A stretch of DNA of 64,000 bases from Lepisosteus oculatus (GCF_040954835.1 NC_090716.1:16615275-16679274), one strand, 5' to 3'; numbered from the stretch's first letter, positions 49,101 through 61,095 are shown. Program-made: numbers and translations. The notes: a model not told the origin generated them from the sequence alone.

Positions 49101-50110
49101 AACAAAACTCGTTGCTGTCATTACTTTCACCTCCATGAGAACTGTCTCCTGTTCCTAACAGCTGGCACTGGGCCAGCACTACACTGGCATGGATTACAGA
49201 TGTGACCCATCCATATGACTCCTATTCCACATCACCCACTGAAGATCAGGAGCTTTTTAAACCCTGAATCATTTCACCCCTACAAATTTCCAGCTTCAAG
49301 GCAGCAAACGAACTTATCAATTGTATTTTAGCTATGTCAAAGTGATCTTTGAATAGCCATTAACTACTTACATTTGAATAATGACTTTTATCCCAAAGAA
49401 TCTCCTATATTGTTTACTTGATCTATGTCCATGCACATCAACATTTACTTTCAGTAGTTTCAGCAAATTTTATATTTGTCCATTACAGATCTGTGCCATA
49501 TTAAAATGAGTCCCTAAATAATAATCAGGTATTGTCTAGTTTACCTCTTGCATAAATATCAATATTCTGTATGAGCATTTGTCTTAATCAGATCTTGTAT
49601 AATGCACAAGAAATGATTGTATAATGCACAAGTTTTTATTAGTTTTATACTGTATTCATATTTGCTTTGTTTTGTGCCTGGTGTTAGGTCACAGTGCAAT
49701 ATGTCCTTTAGATCATAGCTGTTGGTTTTAAGATATAAGGACTAGAAAGAACCATTCTGGCACTTGATCTGTAGATTGGAAATTATTCTTGGAGCCAGGT
49801 TTAAAGGAATAAAAACTTGCTTTGCTGGAAGTTGAAAAGATACATCAAAGAAGCATTTTCCATGTTATTGCACTGCACGTGGTCCACTTGGTAAGAAAAA
49901 GGGCTTATTTCCAGATTTATGTGATTCAAGTACTAGCTTAGCATTTGACTAACCGTGTGTCATCCTGAATCACTCCAGCCTTGTCAGATTGTGACCATGA
50001 GGCAGCAGGAGATGAGTTTGATGAGCATGAGAGAGTTGCTCTCTTTAAGTTGTTTTGAATTAAAGTGCCTGCTAGCTAATAATTGCAGAGACTGCCACAG
50101 AGTTCTCCGA
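49101..50110. other. cdkn1c-trpm5 intergenic: nothing recognised
   Basis: A+T-rich sequence. A direct duplication of AATGCACAAG...TTGTATAATGCACAAG lies near 49600-49633. Confidence 0.35.
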
Positions 50111-50470
50111 CAGATTTGGTCACAGCTTGGCCAGGTAGCATAGTCACACAGAGGGCACTGTTGCTTCGCAGTGCTGGGCCCAGGGTTCAGTTCCTGGGGT
50201 GATATCTGTGTGGGGTTTGTATGTTCTCCCTGTGTTTGTGTGAGTATCCTCTTGGTGCTCCCATTTCCTCCCACAGACCAAAAACATACTGGTACATTAA
50301 TTGGCTTTTGGTAAAATCGGCCTTGGTGTGAGGGTGTGTCTGTGTGCCCTGCAATGGACTGGTGTCCCATCCGATGTGGACCCTGCCTTGCACCTGTTGC
50401 TCAGCAGGATAGGCTCCAGTTCCTCTACGATCCTCTATTGGATAAAGTGGTCAGAAAATGGATGGATGGA
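50111..50470 (+). repeat. fish interspersed repeat with TGGATGGA tail (copy 6, full-length-like)
   Basis: The most complete copy in sense orientation. It has a tRNA-like B-box remnant (CCAGGGTTCAGTTCCTGG), ATCTGTGTGGGGTTTGTATG, TTCTCCCTGTGTTTGTGTGA, CATTTCCTCCCACAGACCAA, TGCCCTGCAATGGACTGGTG and a GGATAAAGTGGTCAGAAAATGGATGGATGG end. It is the reference for recognising the other copies. Confidence 0.9.
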
Positions 50471-53400
50471 AATCACAAAGAATGCAAACAGCTGAACACT
50501 CAACAAGAGAGACAGGAACCAGTAAATGATGCAGGACAGGTCAAGGTCACAGTCCTCTGGCGTACTGCACGTGGAAGAGCTCTAGCAGGGACCAGCTGAA
50601 GGAATATGCGTTGCCAGGTGATAGTCTTGTAAACGTTTGTTCCAGCACCCTCACGTACAGGTTTTGTGCAGCTAGTGAGCTTGTGTGCACCATGATTGGC
50701 TGACAGGACTACCTGCCTGATGCTTCCTGGTTGAACATGATGCTGATCAGCCAGCTGGAGGCTGGACGTCAGTCCAGCAGCAGGTGACCGTGGGACAGAA
50801 GCAGCAGGGAAGTCAGCTGTCTGGATTGAGAGCCCCAGATCTAGATCCAGCCATGACTGAACCGCCGGACCAGCCCCTGGTAGGAACTCTCTGTCTGTTG
50901 TGTTTATCACTTCACCTCTGTTATTGACTCCTGACTCTTGCACACCTAAACTTTCAAAACAGATTAAACTCCCAGTATAACATGACTTGGAACATTTGAC
51001 CAAACTGGACATTAAAATGAATGCCCTTTTAATTTATTTTTCCTATAAATTATGTAGATAATGTAAAATGCCATATTGTAATTTGTACTGATAGTTTTCA
51101 TTAATTTTAGTTTTATTTTTTGAACTGTGATTAAGAGAAACCTCTGTTTATGGAAAAAATAAATATCTTTATAATTGTGTGGAATTCATTTAGGAGATGT
51201 AGTTACATTTCATTTGGGTTTTCTAGTTAACATTTAACTAACTAAACATAGTCTCTTTATTAATTGTTACTGTGTCATTTCACAAAGGGTTTGGAAGTCA
51301 AATGTTTTTAATCTGAATGTATTTGCCATTCCTTGGAATGCTATTGCCCAAAATGTAATTAATTATTTAAATGTCAATGGTAAAACCTTATACTATATAT
51401 GTACATTTGATAGAATGCATTTGAAATTGCTGTGTTCCAACAATGACACTTAACATAAGTGGTTTATTTTGTGAGTGTGGAAAATTGTGCTCTTAGTTTC
51501 TGTGTCCCATTAATAGGCAGTAACTGTATTTACACTTTTGTGCATGAATGATTTTTCACTTGGCAATAGTCACTCGAACAATTCACCATCAATGTCATTA
51601 TAGTAAGAGTCTGACATCTGAGAAATAAAAGCAAGTGGGGTGGGAGAAGGAAGATCTTTACATTAACTGGCCATGTTAGGTATAAAGGGGAAGGAGGATT
51701 TAGAAATCAAACATGAGGTGTGCTTTGCTATCACTCATTCCTCGATCTTATCAGCCCAAATCAGCTTTCAGAGTTACAAGATAAGATGCTTTTAAAATGC
51801 TCTAATGACTTGCTTAGTTCTATATTGAGACCAACTTGAGGGCAGATGCCTTGTGCATTCCCATGTCTCCTGGCAAATTAAGGTTTCTAAACTAAACTTG
51901 GTTTAATTATGAGGAATTCTGTCTCTGGGTCGTTCTTCCATGAACTAAAACTGTTCCTTGTACCCTATGATACCATAACCTCTCACCTACTCACAGCTGC
52001 TAGTAGTGGTTCAGAGGTCGCTGCCACTTCGTCAGTGATACTCCTGCCATTGATCTGCCTAGGAGTTTCCAGGGCAGAAATGGAGAAATAAGGCTCCAAT
52101 ACAAAATAGTGTTTTCCATATATAGTGTCTGCTGCTCGTAATCCCACACCTGGGCTCCGTTCATCGAGGCAGGGTTTGTTTTGTTCAGGGCTCCTTGAGA
52201 TCGCTGTTGGGCCTGGTGGCTCCTCTAGATCCAGGATTATCCAAGTCAGTCCGCAAGAACAGCAGGGCTGCAGGTTTAGTAGCAGCTTCATAATTGTACG
52301 AGAGAGTTCAGTTGGTCCAGTTAAGCTTTAATTGGTTATCAATTTGGAAATTCAGTCTTGCCCTCTTGCAGCTTTTAGGGAGATATTGTGCTGTTTAAAT
52401 TTGTCTACCCTTTGTGTAGTCCGCTGACCACAAAAGAGTACAGTACTTCAATTTGAGTGTTAAGTTCAGTTCTGTTCAGGCAATAGCTCACTGGAACACC
52501 ATACAACTCCAACAGGACTGCGCTTATTTGTTTACTCAAACTAACATCCTCCTAATTGCAAGGAATACTTTGTTGAATAAAAACCTTTTACTTCTTTGAA
52601 TTAAGAATTGGAATCCAGGATCATTTAATTTCAAATTTAGTGTGTTGTAAAAAATGCTTCAGGATTGTCCAAATACATTTTATACTGCACCCCAACTCCA
52701 ACTTTATTTACTTGGTCACAATGGGCTGTCAAAAATTATGCAACATGTACAGCAGGAGTTTTGAAGATTTTCCAAAGATAATTTTTCATGGTCAGTTTTC
52801 TGAAATACTCTTGGATGCATTTTGTTGGATAAAACAATGAAATGTAACTGACCTCTCATAGTACCAGTTAATGAGCTGTGTCGAGAAATGTAAAAAAACT
52901 GCTTTAATCTGCTATTGACAAAAAAAGGTAAGTCAGCAAAGCACATCCCCAGCCCCATTTACGGTTAAGAAAACACATTTGTATCAGAATGTCAGTGTGC
53001 TAACTGGAACTGGATTGAAGAGGGACAGATCAGGTTATCAATGGGCTTTTTAAGAAAACAAACCTGTTTTTATATTAATAGTCGTTTTCAGATGCACCTA
53101 GTTTTTAAAGACCATTAGTTTTGAATTAAAATATGCTGTGTAAGTAAGGAACTTACATTATATGCAGTATTACAAATAGCCCCACCGATCAGTACTCTGG
53201 GGGAATCCTTTGTGTGAATGGTGCATTACAATGTTAAATAATCATATTTTTAAAATGTATTTTAATTTTCACTGTTCAATGAGAAGTTTGGCTTATATCA
53301 TCATAAGTCACTTTCAATATTGTGCATCCAATGAACCACATCACACCATGTTGTTCACCAAACAAACTGCCCTTTCAAGCTAAAATGGAACAAATCTCTT

Positions 53401-55682
53401 TCTTGCACCCCAGATTAAAGCAACTGATAGCTTGTCATGACCTGGGATGCAAATATCAGTTTGCATGTTGCGTGCTTTTGTCTGAGAAGGTTTCACAGAG
53501 CCCCATCAGTGAATGCACAGGATTGCCTATCTTGCTCTTTATTCAAATGAAAGTGAATCTGTGGTTTGTGTGACATTTACTGGGAAGGCCTTTATGCATT
53601 TAGTTAAAGTCTTGTAGTGCTCATATAATGTTTTAAATGTCTGGAAATCATGGAAAACCCTGCAACAAGACACAAAGTTCTTGAAATGTGAAATCAAGTT
53701 TAAATGCTGGGTGGGTTTTTAAACTAGCTTCATTAAAAAAGAAAATCTAGCAGTGGTTATCTGAAGAAAGCCTTGAAGTTATACTTTATCCAAATTTGGT
53801 TTTCCAAAAGCATATCTGCCATATTACTAAAATGTCAGTTTTGTCCCCGTAGTCCAGGTTGTTCTGGGAAATGTCATCAGACTGCTGGGGTATCTTCAGC
53901 ACTCTTTCTTCCAGAGTGCCAGACAGTGATTCCTTCGTGAGCTTGAAAATGGAAAAATAATCATTTACTTTGAAAATGTGAAATGAAATAACATTTTCTT
54001 GTTTTCTAAGTAAGTAGAGTTGTTGATTTGTTCCTCTTAACTTTGGGGCAGATGCAGTGAGGTAGGTTAGTATTTCAGATGTTTCTGAAAGATGTACTGT
54101 ACATGCCAGCTGTTCATGTGCTGAAATTTGTAATACCAAGAAAATACAAAGTTGTCTCCTTTTGTTTCCGTGAGCTCCAAAACATTTCTCACTCTGGGTC
54201 CGTCTATATTATTTTGAATAAGAGCCTGAAATCTGTGCACCACTCATGCTCGTGCAGGAAATATTGACCTAATGCAAATAAGGAGCTGTTTTGAATTGGC
54301 AGTATGCAAAATGTTTTTTTCCATCATCACATGAAGACCAATGGCCTTAATTTTATACCCACAGCAAACTTTGCTCCAGTTCATTTTCTCAGGAAATTTA
54401 AATTGCTAGAACTTTATTGTTGAATTAAAACCATTAGCCCTATATTTATTGGTCTTGTTTGGGAGGAGTTTGCAACAAAGAATACTAATGAAATTTAGAT
54501 GTATCACAATGATTAACAATTTAAAGTTTGCTCTAGATCTCTTGGTCCCCAGAAGAGAAATGTGTTGAATCATGATAAAGCACTGATGTTTCTGTCAGTC
54601 TGCACACACTTAAATGTTGTATTAAAGCTTTAGTAAAGAAGAAAAACTTTTATATAGATTTGACTGGGAGTTACTAAAATACATTCACATCCTAATAAAA
54701 TGGAATATATATTTAATTGAAAGACCTACATTGTGGATGAAACGGAGTTAGGAGTTTCAGGCATCAGGCAGTGCTGTTCTGCTGTTTTTATGAACAATTG
54801 ATCCCTTACAAATTCGTAATAAGTGTTTAATGAGTCCAAAACCACATCATTGTTCATTTTGTTCAGCTGAACGCTAGGACAGGGGTGGCCACAGCACATT
54901 GGTCTTACAGTTCACCCCCTGCACCATCAGTTTGTGAAGATCTGGGACAACAGTGAGTTTTGATCAATATAATAATTCAGTTAAATTATTAATAGCCAAC
55001 TCCTACCCTCGACAGCTGCAGGGTGTTTATTTAATTTCAGCTGAACCTGCGTCAGTGCTTAGAACAAACCTGTTCCAAGTGCCGATTTAGCAGTAATGTG
55101 TTCTACCCGCTGGACTCTCTGGAACCATGACTGACCACCTCTGAACAGACAGACCTCAGAAGAGTCTCTGCGACCACACTATCTTTTCCACTTTCTGGGC
55201 TCTTGTCTGGGGTGTAATGCTGATTATAACTTGGATAGTCATAATAATACTTTCCACATTTTCATTTGTTTCTTTGACTCATTCAGACTCCTCTCCTTCA
55301 CTCATTGTGCTTCCGTTGCAAATGTATGCAAATAAGACCCATGATTTTACTGCCTGCTCGGCAAGTTAGCACTCAGTCAGAGCACAGTGTTTTCGCCAGC
55401 ATCAACTTTGCACGCCAAGCCACAGGAAGTGGAAGTTAAAAATGAAGGACTTGAGGGAGATGTCAGAGGTTATGGTGTTCCGACAAGTCTTAAAACTGTT
55501 TTTCGGGGTGGGGATTCAGAGCACAAGCTGAACTCTATGCTCCAGGTAACATGGGTTCAAGCTTGGCGTGTGGTTAATTCATTTTGACATAGACTGCCCA
55601 TACTGTAGCACACAGGTGGCACAAATATGCTCCAGAAGCAGTACTTTGATTTTGGAGAAATGGTGACTCGTGCACTATACCA
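50471..55682. other. cdkn1c-trpm5 intergenic: no gene seen; candidate conserved stretches
   Basis: A 170-codon frame on the minus strand (50500-51012) has no recognised domain. 53300-53580 and 54140-54320 contain octamer-like ATGCAAAT/ATTTGCAT elements and look like unique regulatory DNA. 55387-55554 is a weak candidate exon with a CAG|GTAACA donor. Confidence 0.4.
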
Positions 55683-55935
55683 TCATAATAATAATATTCT
55701 TACACTTATATAGTGCTTTTCTGGACACACCACTCAAAGCTCTTTAATAATGGCAATAATGGTTATAGACTCTCTTCCACCACCACCAGTGTGCAGCCCC
55801 ACCTGATGCGACAGCAGCCAGAGTGCTCCAGTACGCTCCTCACACACCAGCTCTCAGGGGGAGGATGAAGTACCAGGTGCCAGCAGTCTTGCAGGAACCT
55901 CAGCAGGAAATGCACTAGTCCTCCAGCAGATGTAA
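55683..55935 (+). repeat. interspersed repeat 'TATATAGCGCTTTTCTGGACAC' family (copy 3)
   Basis: ATAATAATATTCTTACACTT, ATATAGTGCTTTTCTGGACA, CCACCAGTGTGCAGCCCCAC and CTCACACACCAGCTCTCAGG match copies 1 and 2. AGGAACCTCAGCAGGAAATG at the end may belong to the longer form. Confidence 0.75.
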
Positions 55936-56544
55936 ACTGTCCTGTTGGGCACTGTGAAGCTTATAGTGCGTGTAAAGTAGAATGACTATGACAGGAGGGT
56001 GAGCACAGGTCACCGTTCTTCTTGTGTGAGGAGTTTGTGCCCAAGGCTGGGTCTTTAAAATGTGTTGATTCCAGATTGAGTGGGTATGTAGTTAAAACAC
56101 TACTGTTAATTTAAGTTTTTTTAAAAAGGTTTTATTTGGTGGAAAATATACAGGATCATGAGTCCTGTCTCCTTTAATAATTCCTCATTCTGGTGAGCTT
56201 CTGCCTTGCAGGTTTTAAAATCCTCAGTGGCTGAAGTCGTGAAAGCTGTGACAATTTAGACCAATTCAGTAGCTAATTGATCCAATTAACTCATGAAAAG
56301 CTCAGCTGGAACACTTCCGAGTAGGGCCTTCATTCTCAGAGATGTGCCAAGTTAAATACCAGGACTCAGAGCAAATCAAGGTTTCCCTGATCCTTTGTTT
56401 TCTATTAAACCCATAACTGAATCATTTTTAGACCTTTCTGTCTGAAGATTGTGTATTCTGCACAATGGCTATTTATTTCTATAGACATACCCTGCCTTAT
56501 GTGTATTTGTGTTAGTGTGTTCTGTTTTACCTGAAATACATTTG

Positions 56545-56670
56545 GGAGTGTGGAGGAGTGGGTGGTGTTCTGGAGTTCAAACCCAGGTTAGGATACTGCT
56601 GTTGTACACAGGCCTGAGGGACTTAATTCAGGTTGAACCATGCTATAGATAGCTAATTACATTACCTACT
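56545..56670 (+). mobile_element. tRNA-derived SINE, partial and diverged
   Basis: A B-box-like GGAGTTCAAACCCAGGTTAG is followed by GATACTGCTGTTGTACACAG, ACTTAATTCAGGTTGAACC and a loose TAATTAC tail. It resembles the body of the SINE at 13838 and 60865 with further decay. Confidence 0.45.
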
Positions 56671-56968
56671 AATTGAACTAAAAAGGACAGTTTTTTTACC
56701 TTTTCTCTAACAATAATTTATTTATTTGATTTGTGTATTCTTTGCAAAATAATTATTTCTTGAAATTGCATAATCACCAGGAAACAATCAAATAAGACAG
56801 CATTAGACATAATAAAAAATAATGAGAGGCAATGTCTTTTTTTGTCTGCACTACTGATTTTGTTAAAACTGTTTTTTTTTTGCCATCTGTCAATCGATAC
56901 ATTGCCCAGTTTATTTTCGGGCAAATTATTAATCCCAATCAAGCCCTGTTTTACATCCAAAAATCCAG

Positions 56969-57040
56969 TTTGTCTAGAGATCAGTCTAGAGATCAATTTG
57001 TCTAGAGATCAGTCTAGAGATCAATTTGTCTAGAGATCAG
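56969..57040. repeat. 72-bp tandem array of a 28-bp unit built from 12-bp GTCTAGAGATCA
   Basis: TTTGTCTAGAGATCA followed by GTCTAGAGATCAA forms a 28-bp unit present two and a half times. The core 12-mer GTCTAGAGATCA (with TCTAGA, an XbaI site) occurs five times. Unit copies are identical, which suggests recent expansion. Confidence 0.9.
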
Positions 57041-58170
57041 CAAAATGTTTATGCTGCACACTGTCTTCCTTCACAGCAGAGCTTCCCAGTTCTGGTGTGT
57101 GTAAGCCAGTGTTTTCCCATTTCATTCCTGTTGAATTCTTTGTTACTTAATTAAACCCTTAACTGAAGGTTTTAAGACCTTTGGCTCAATTATATTCAGA
57201 TGATTCGCAGTTCCCGTGTTTCTCTCGTTTAGGATGCAGGTTTCAAATTGCTTCCAGTATTTACTGTTTGTCAGGGAACTCCTCAAGCTTAAATAGCTGA
57301 AAACATCTGGTTCATGTAAATCAAATAACTAGTGCAATTAAGGATTCACTGAATGACCTGAGAGCTCAGCTCACAACACAGCACACAGCAGAGTTGGTCA
57401 ATACAAGGGCTACTCATCTGAGCTACTGTCAGTGCCTCAGTTGCTATATTAACCACAAATTGCACAGCACTGCTTTTCTCATAATTAACCTGCTAGACTG
57501 ATGCCATTCCAAACATTCCTAATAAGTGGCCAATCTACCTCTGATATGCAATGTCAGTTTCTGGTAGGGCCAAAACATTTTTGTAATTATTTAAATGAGA
57601 TTAAAACCCAGAAGACACAGGAGGTTTGGAGGAACAAATTTGAGGGCACAAAATGCTATTAGGAGCTGCTCCTCATCTAAAAGGGTTTAACTGACCTCTG
57701 AACCCAATACAGGACTCTGGCACAGTTCCGGTACAGCAAGACCCTTAATTATATCATTAAGCTAGCAAATGGTGAAACAAGCAATTAAATTGTTTGTGCC
57801 AAAACCTTGCATTTCTATGTACTGGAGTAGCAGAAATGTAATTGAAGTCACAAGGAACTAAGGAATAAATCACCCACCTGGAACGTCAAGATGCCCCAAG
57901 CTCCCTCTTGCATCTTTTATAAGCCTGTCTAATGTGCTGGTGTTCTTATGCTTCAAATTGCATCTTAAGGCAAAACTGGAAAATGGTAAAAAGATCATTT
58001 TATACACTGTAAAATCACTGATTTCTAAATCAGTGACGTGATGCTCAGACTTTGTAATGGTGTACAGAGGCTACTTGCGTGCTAACAGATGCACTATCAG
58101 ATGCGACTGTCAGATGCACAAATGCATAAATGACAAAATATTATTGTGTTTCATCTGTGATTTTCCCCAG

Positions 58171-58238
58171 AATACCGACCAGCAGAGGGATCTATGCCGA
58201 AACTGTGGTGAGACCGTTGAGGTGCCGCAGGGACTGGA
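58171..58238 (+). other. candidate upstream exon of trpm5 (5' UTR or N-terminal extension)
   Basis: A good acceptor (TGTGATTTTCCCCAG) and a strong donor (CTGGA|GTAAGT) flank 68 bp. It is open in one frame, encoding NTDQQRDLCRNCGETVEVPQ plus GL. It ends in phase 2, and when joined to 59509 the frame stays open, giving a DPETACRC junction that reads into the trpm5 start exon. TRPM4 has an analogous Cys-rich DPGGTLCQCG region. I do not recognise the encoded peptide and there is no in-frame ATG in it, so an untranslated exon or a chance match is equally possible. Confidence 0.3.
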
Positions 58239-59508
58239 GTAAGTACAGCGTCTTTCCTCAGTGTCTGTTTCACCTGCTGAGATTTCAAGGGGTCACTATC
58301 AGGGAGGAGGACTGAGTGTTAACAATAAGAAATTAAAACACGCACCTACTGCCTCTAAGTTGACCAATTCAACCAAATCAACGCGACACTTAGAGACACA
58401 CTGTCTGTAAATTGAAACAAATTAACACGCTAACCACACACTGAGTTACTCAATCATCGGGTTATTCTGTTCCTGTCAATCAAACCTTCCACAGACCAGA
58501 GGGTCTGTAATTTTTGGAATTTCCGCAATACCAAAAAAGACCACAAGAGGTCAGTAAAACATTGGCAAGGAGAGACTTGAAGAACTTGTAAACGGTGGCA
58601 GGTATTAGCTTGGGGGAAAAAAAACAATTTGAACTATTTACAGGAAACCTAGAAAAATGAGACGATCAGAAGGTAAAATGGTTGCTAGTGGAAGCCTGTG
58701 TAAGAATCTGTGACAGTAGATGCATTTTTCTTGTGAATTATAGTATTGTTTTTAGAAATTCAAAGATTCACTATATTGTTTAACATTTTTGTGTTGGCCA
58801 TGTAGCTTAGTTTCTACACTCACCGGCCAAATTATTAGGAATCACCCAGTCACATGAACAGACTATATATGAGAGTACACTATTTGTGTCACACAAGCCA
58901 GTTTTCAATCTCTCAAATGGCCATGGCATTTTTCGTAGTTGTCAGCTGGGGTCGTCAGGAAATGAACTGATGGGGGTTTTAGTCCAGAGGAATGACATTC
59001 GGAGGGGATCCCTGTCCAGGTGTTGGAGGACAGCACAGCTCCTGGTTTTCATTTCATTTCAGCCGAGCTCAGTTACCTAATCGAAGCCTGAACTGAACTA
59101 ACAAGTTGCATCAATGGAACATATTTCTCCTCAGAAGTTTGGGATTTTATATTATGTTTAAGGCAAAGTTCAGCATGTTTAAGAGCTGAAAACAGCTGAA
59201 CAGCTCACTTTAAAACTATTATTAAGTCTTTGGGTTCTGTTGCTTTGTATAACTGAGAGCTCAGCTGCCACAGAAAGCTGCAGGTGTGTGTGGCCTCCAG
59301 GACAAGGGTTAGGAGCCGTGGGCACAGGCACCCCTTCACTCCATATGGACTTTCAAGACACCAGCTGAAAGCAACAACTCGTGTATCAGAGATTGTTAGC
59401 TGAGACAATACCATGTCTCTGCTGTGAAGGAACACTAAATGTATGAATGGGTAAATATCGCAACAGGCTAGTTAGACTTTCTTTTTCTGTGTTTTCTTAT
59501 CCCTGCAG
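58239..59508. other. upstream of the trpm5 start exon; short transposon remnant
   Basis: At 58813-58870, CTACACTCACCGGCCAAATT and ATTAGGAATCACCCAGTCAC match the ACACTCACCGGCCACTTTATTAGG end common in fish mobile elements. The rest is unremarkable A+T-rich sequence. Confidence 0.45.
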
Positions 59509-59566
59509 CCCTGAGACGGCGTGTCGCTGTTTCTGCGTACTTAACGAACAGAAAGGATGTCTGGTG

Positions 59567-59689
59567 ATGGACACTTCGAGCAGGGAAACACAATCCAATG
59601 ACTTTAAGGCAGAGCAAGTCAGGGACAGTGAGATCGACAGCTGTGGTGGTGAAATAGAGTTCATCGGAACGAGTAAGAAACGAGGCAAG
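59567..59689 (+). CDS. trpm5: trpm5 first coding exon (N-terminus of TRPM5 cation channel)
   Basis: TRPM5 is a Ca2+-activated, voltage-modulated monovalent cation channel of taste and other chemosensory cells. I chose the ATG at 59567 because the zebrafish and human proteins start a similar distance before the conserved stretch. This exon gives 41 residues, ending GGEIEFIGTSKKRGK, followed by a donor (GTAAAT) in phase 0. The KKRGK end is identical to human KKRGK. An acceptor (TTATCCCTGCAG) lies at 59508, and the frame is open from 59509 through a Cys-rich peptide (ETACRCFCVLNEQKGC) before the ATG. Either 59509-59566 is 5' UTR or the protein has a longer N-terminus. An out-of-frame upstream ATG at 59557 overlaps the start, with a stop at 59599-59601. 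Confidence 0.85.
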
Positions 59690-60097
59690 GTAAATCAACC
59701 TCATGAATAATCAAAGCCTGAAAGGAGTGCCTGTACCCCGACTCCAGCTTTATTCAAATTGCACACGCCTGAAAAGCAGCCTAGGCCCAGTGGCTGGTTA
59801 CTCAGTGTTTGTATCTGCTCTGGTTTGTGGTTGATGCTTTGAAGGAAGTTGTTCTCTGTCTGTCAAGTCTGCTGACTATAGCAGAGTGATATTATATCTG
59901 TGTACAGCTTCTAACTTTTCAGGTAGATTAATTCTGATTTGTCATATATATAGGGTTCTGTCTATTACACACTCCTACATGCAAGGTTAAGAAAGAAGTA
60001 TCAGTATTTTTCTAAGCTATTTCCAGTGTTAGTGCAGTGCACGGATCTGGGGAGATCTAATAAGATAGATGATGTCTCCTCATGACAGTACAGCATC

Positions 60098-60200
60098 CTG
60101 ACTGCACTGGATGAGCTATTCACCTCACTTCATTATTTAGTTATGTCCTAAGAAAGTGTGCAGCAGGAACTGAAAATGCTCCTTCATGAGGAGCCACACT
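60098..60200 (-). mobile_element. SINE fragment in trpm5 intron 1
   Basis: GGATGAGCTATTCACCTCAC, AGTTATGTCCTAAGAAAGTG and CAGGAACTGAAAATGCTCCT are closely related to GGATGAGCTATTCACTTCAG, AGTTATGTGCCAAGAGGGTG and CAGGAACTGAAGATGCTCC at 60865 onward. Only the tail end of the element is present. Confidence 0.7.
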
Positions 60201-60549
60201 GAGAGCCTGAGGTCTTCCCATGCAGAGAGGTTTCTAAACTGTGTATCATCTGGGCGCCAGGGATCCCTGTTATTACAGCTGGCAGAGTCCAATCAGTGCA
60301 TGTGAGTCCTGAACATTCCCTCGTAAGACCATGTACATGAAATAACCTTCTTACATTCCATTGTTGTCCTTGCCTTGAAGATCCTCTTTTGTTTGTTTCG
60401 GCTCTTTTCAAATCTTTTTGCCCCCCTTCAGCACCTGATTGTGTTTCGACCCTCTCTCCCCAGAGAGGTGAGTCTCTGAGTGTCCCCAGGAGATGGTGCG
60501 ATTTTGGGGGTTAATGCCATGCTTTGCCTGTGCTGTCTCGCTGCTGCAG

Positions 60550-60730
60550 TTCATCAGGGTGCACTGCACCACCGACCCGGCCGCCATCTACGAGCTGCTG
60601 ACGGAGGAGTGGTGCCTGATGGCCCCCCACCTGGTGGTGTCCCTGGTGGGGGGAGACGAGCTCTTCCAGATGAGGCCGTGGCTGAGGGACACAGTGAGGA
60701 AAGGGCTGGTGAAGGCCGCCCAGAGCACAG
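60550..60730 (+). CDS. trpm5: trpm5 coding exon 2 (TRPM homology region)
   Basis: This 181-bp exon has acceptor CTGCTGCAG and donor ACAG|GTCAGC (phase 1). It encodes [17 protein letters not shown], then [14 protein letters not shown] and [20 protein letters not shown]. This is the cytosolic TRPM homology domain, whose human TRPM5 counterpart contains NLVVSLVG and [30 protein letters not shown] is nearly invariant in TRPM4 and TRPM5; the neighbouring residues favour TRPM5. The exon is distinctly GC-richer than its introns. An 860-bp intron separates it from exon 1, and part of that intron is a SINE fragment. Confidence 0.95.
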
Positions 60731-60864
60731 GTCAGCAGAGGTTGCGATTACTGCTGCATCTACATGTGTGGCTGTCGCTTTTACCCTGAACAGCGTACAT
60801 TTCCCCTGCCTATACTGTTTACACACTGACTCCAACCAGCCGACTCATGATGGTTTCGCATCTG

Positions 60865-61095
60865 GATGAGCTATTCACTTCAGTAAGTAGTTATGTGCCA
60901 AGAGGGTGTCCAGGTAATGTCACAGCGACAGGAACTGAAGATGCTCCAGATTTCTGGAAGCACCTTCTCGAGGAGCAGTACAAAAATTTACTGGAGCAGT
61001 TCAGGTGAAGTAGCTCGCTCAGGAGAACAGCAGCAGTGCCCCTCCTGGGATTTGAACCCACAGCCTTTCAGTTACTTCCACAGAATCCTAACCCC
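60865..61095 (-). mobile_element. tRNA-derived SINE in trpm5 intron 2
   Basis: On the minus strand the order is a B-box GTGGGTTCAAATCCCAGGAG, then a body with GAGCGAGCTACTTCACCTGA and ACTGCTCCAGTAAATTTTTG, then the tail ending in GAATAGCTCATCC. The body matches the SINE at 13838-14015. The insertion starts about 135 bp downstream of coding exon 2. Confidence 0.75.

Larger units (their letters stand above)
55936..58170. other. upstream of trpm5: SINE fragment and short tandem array
   Basis: Contains the SINE remnant at 56545-56670 and the tandem array at 56969-57040, described separately. No other gene-like signal was seen. Confidence 0.4.

Noticed and set aside
50500..51012. 170-codon frame on the minus strand
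   Set aside because: No recognisable domain or start context; no splice or conservation evidence.
55387..55554. First coding exon of trpm5
   Set aside because: No in-frame ATG in the useful part and a weak acceptor; kept only as a mention in the N-terminus finding.
58057..58242. 61-codon frame ending in the candidate upstream trpm5 exon
   Set aside because: The part before 58171 is intron-like, containing the polypyrimidine tract; only 58171-58238 is a credible exon.
60493..60789. Reading trpm5 exon 2 as part of a 98-codon intronless frame
   Set aside because: The conserved residues begin exactly at the CTGCTGCAG acceptor and stop at the GTCAGC donor; flanking codons have no TRPM similarity.
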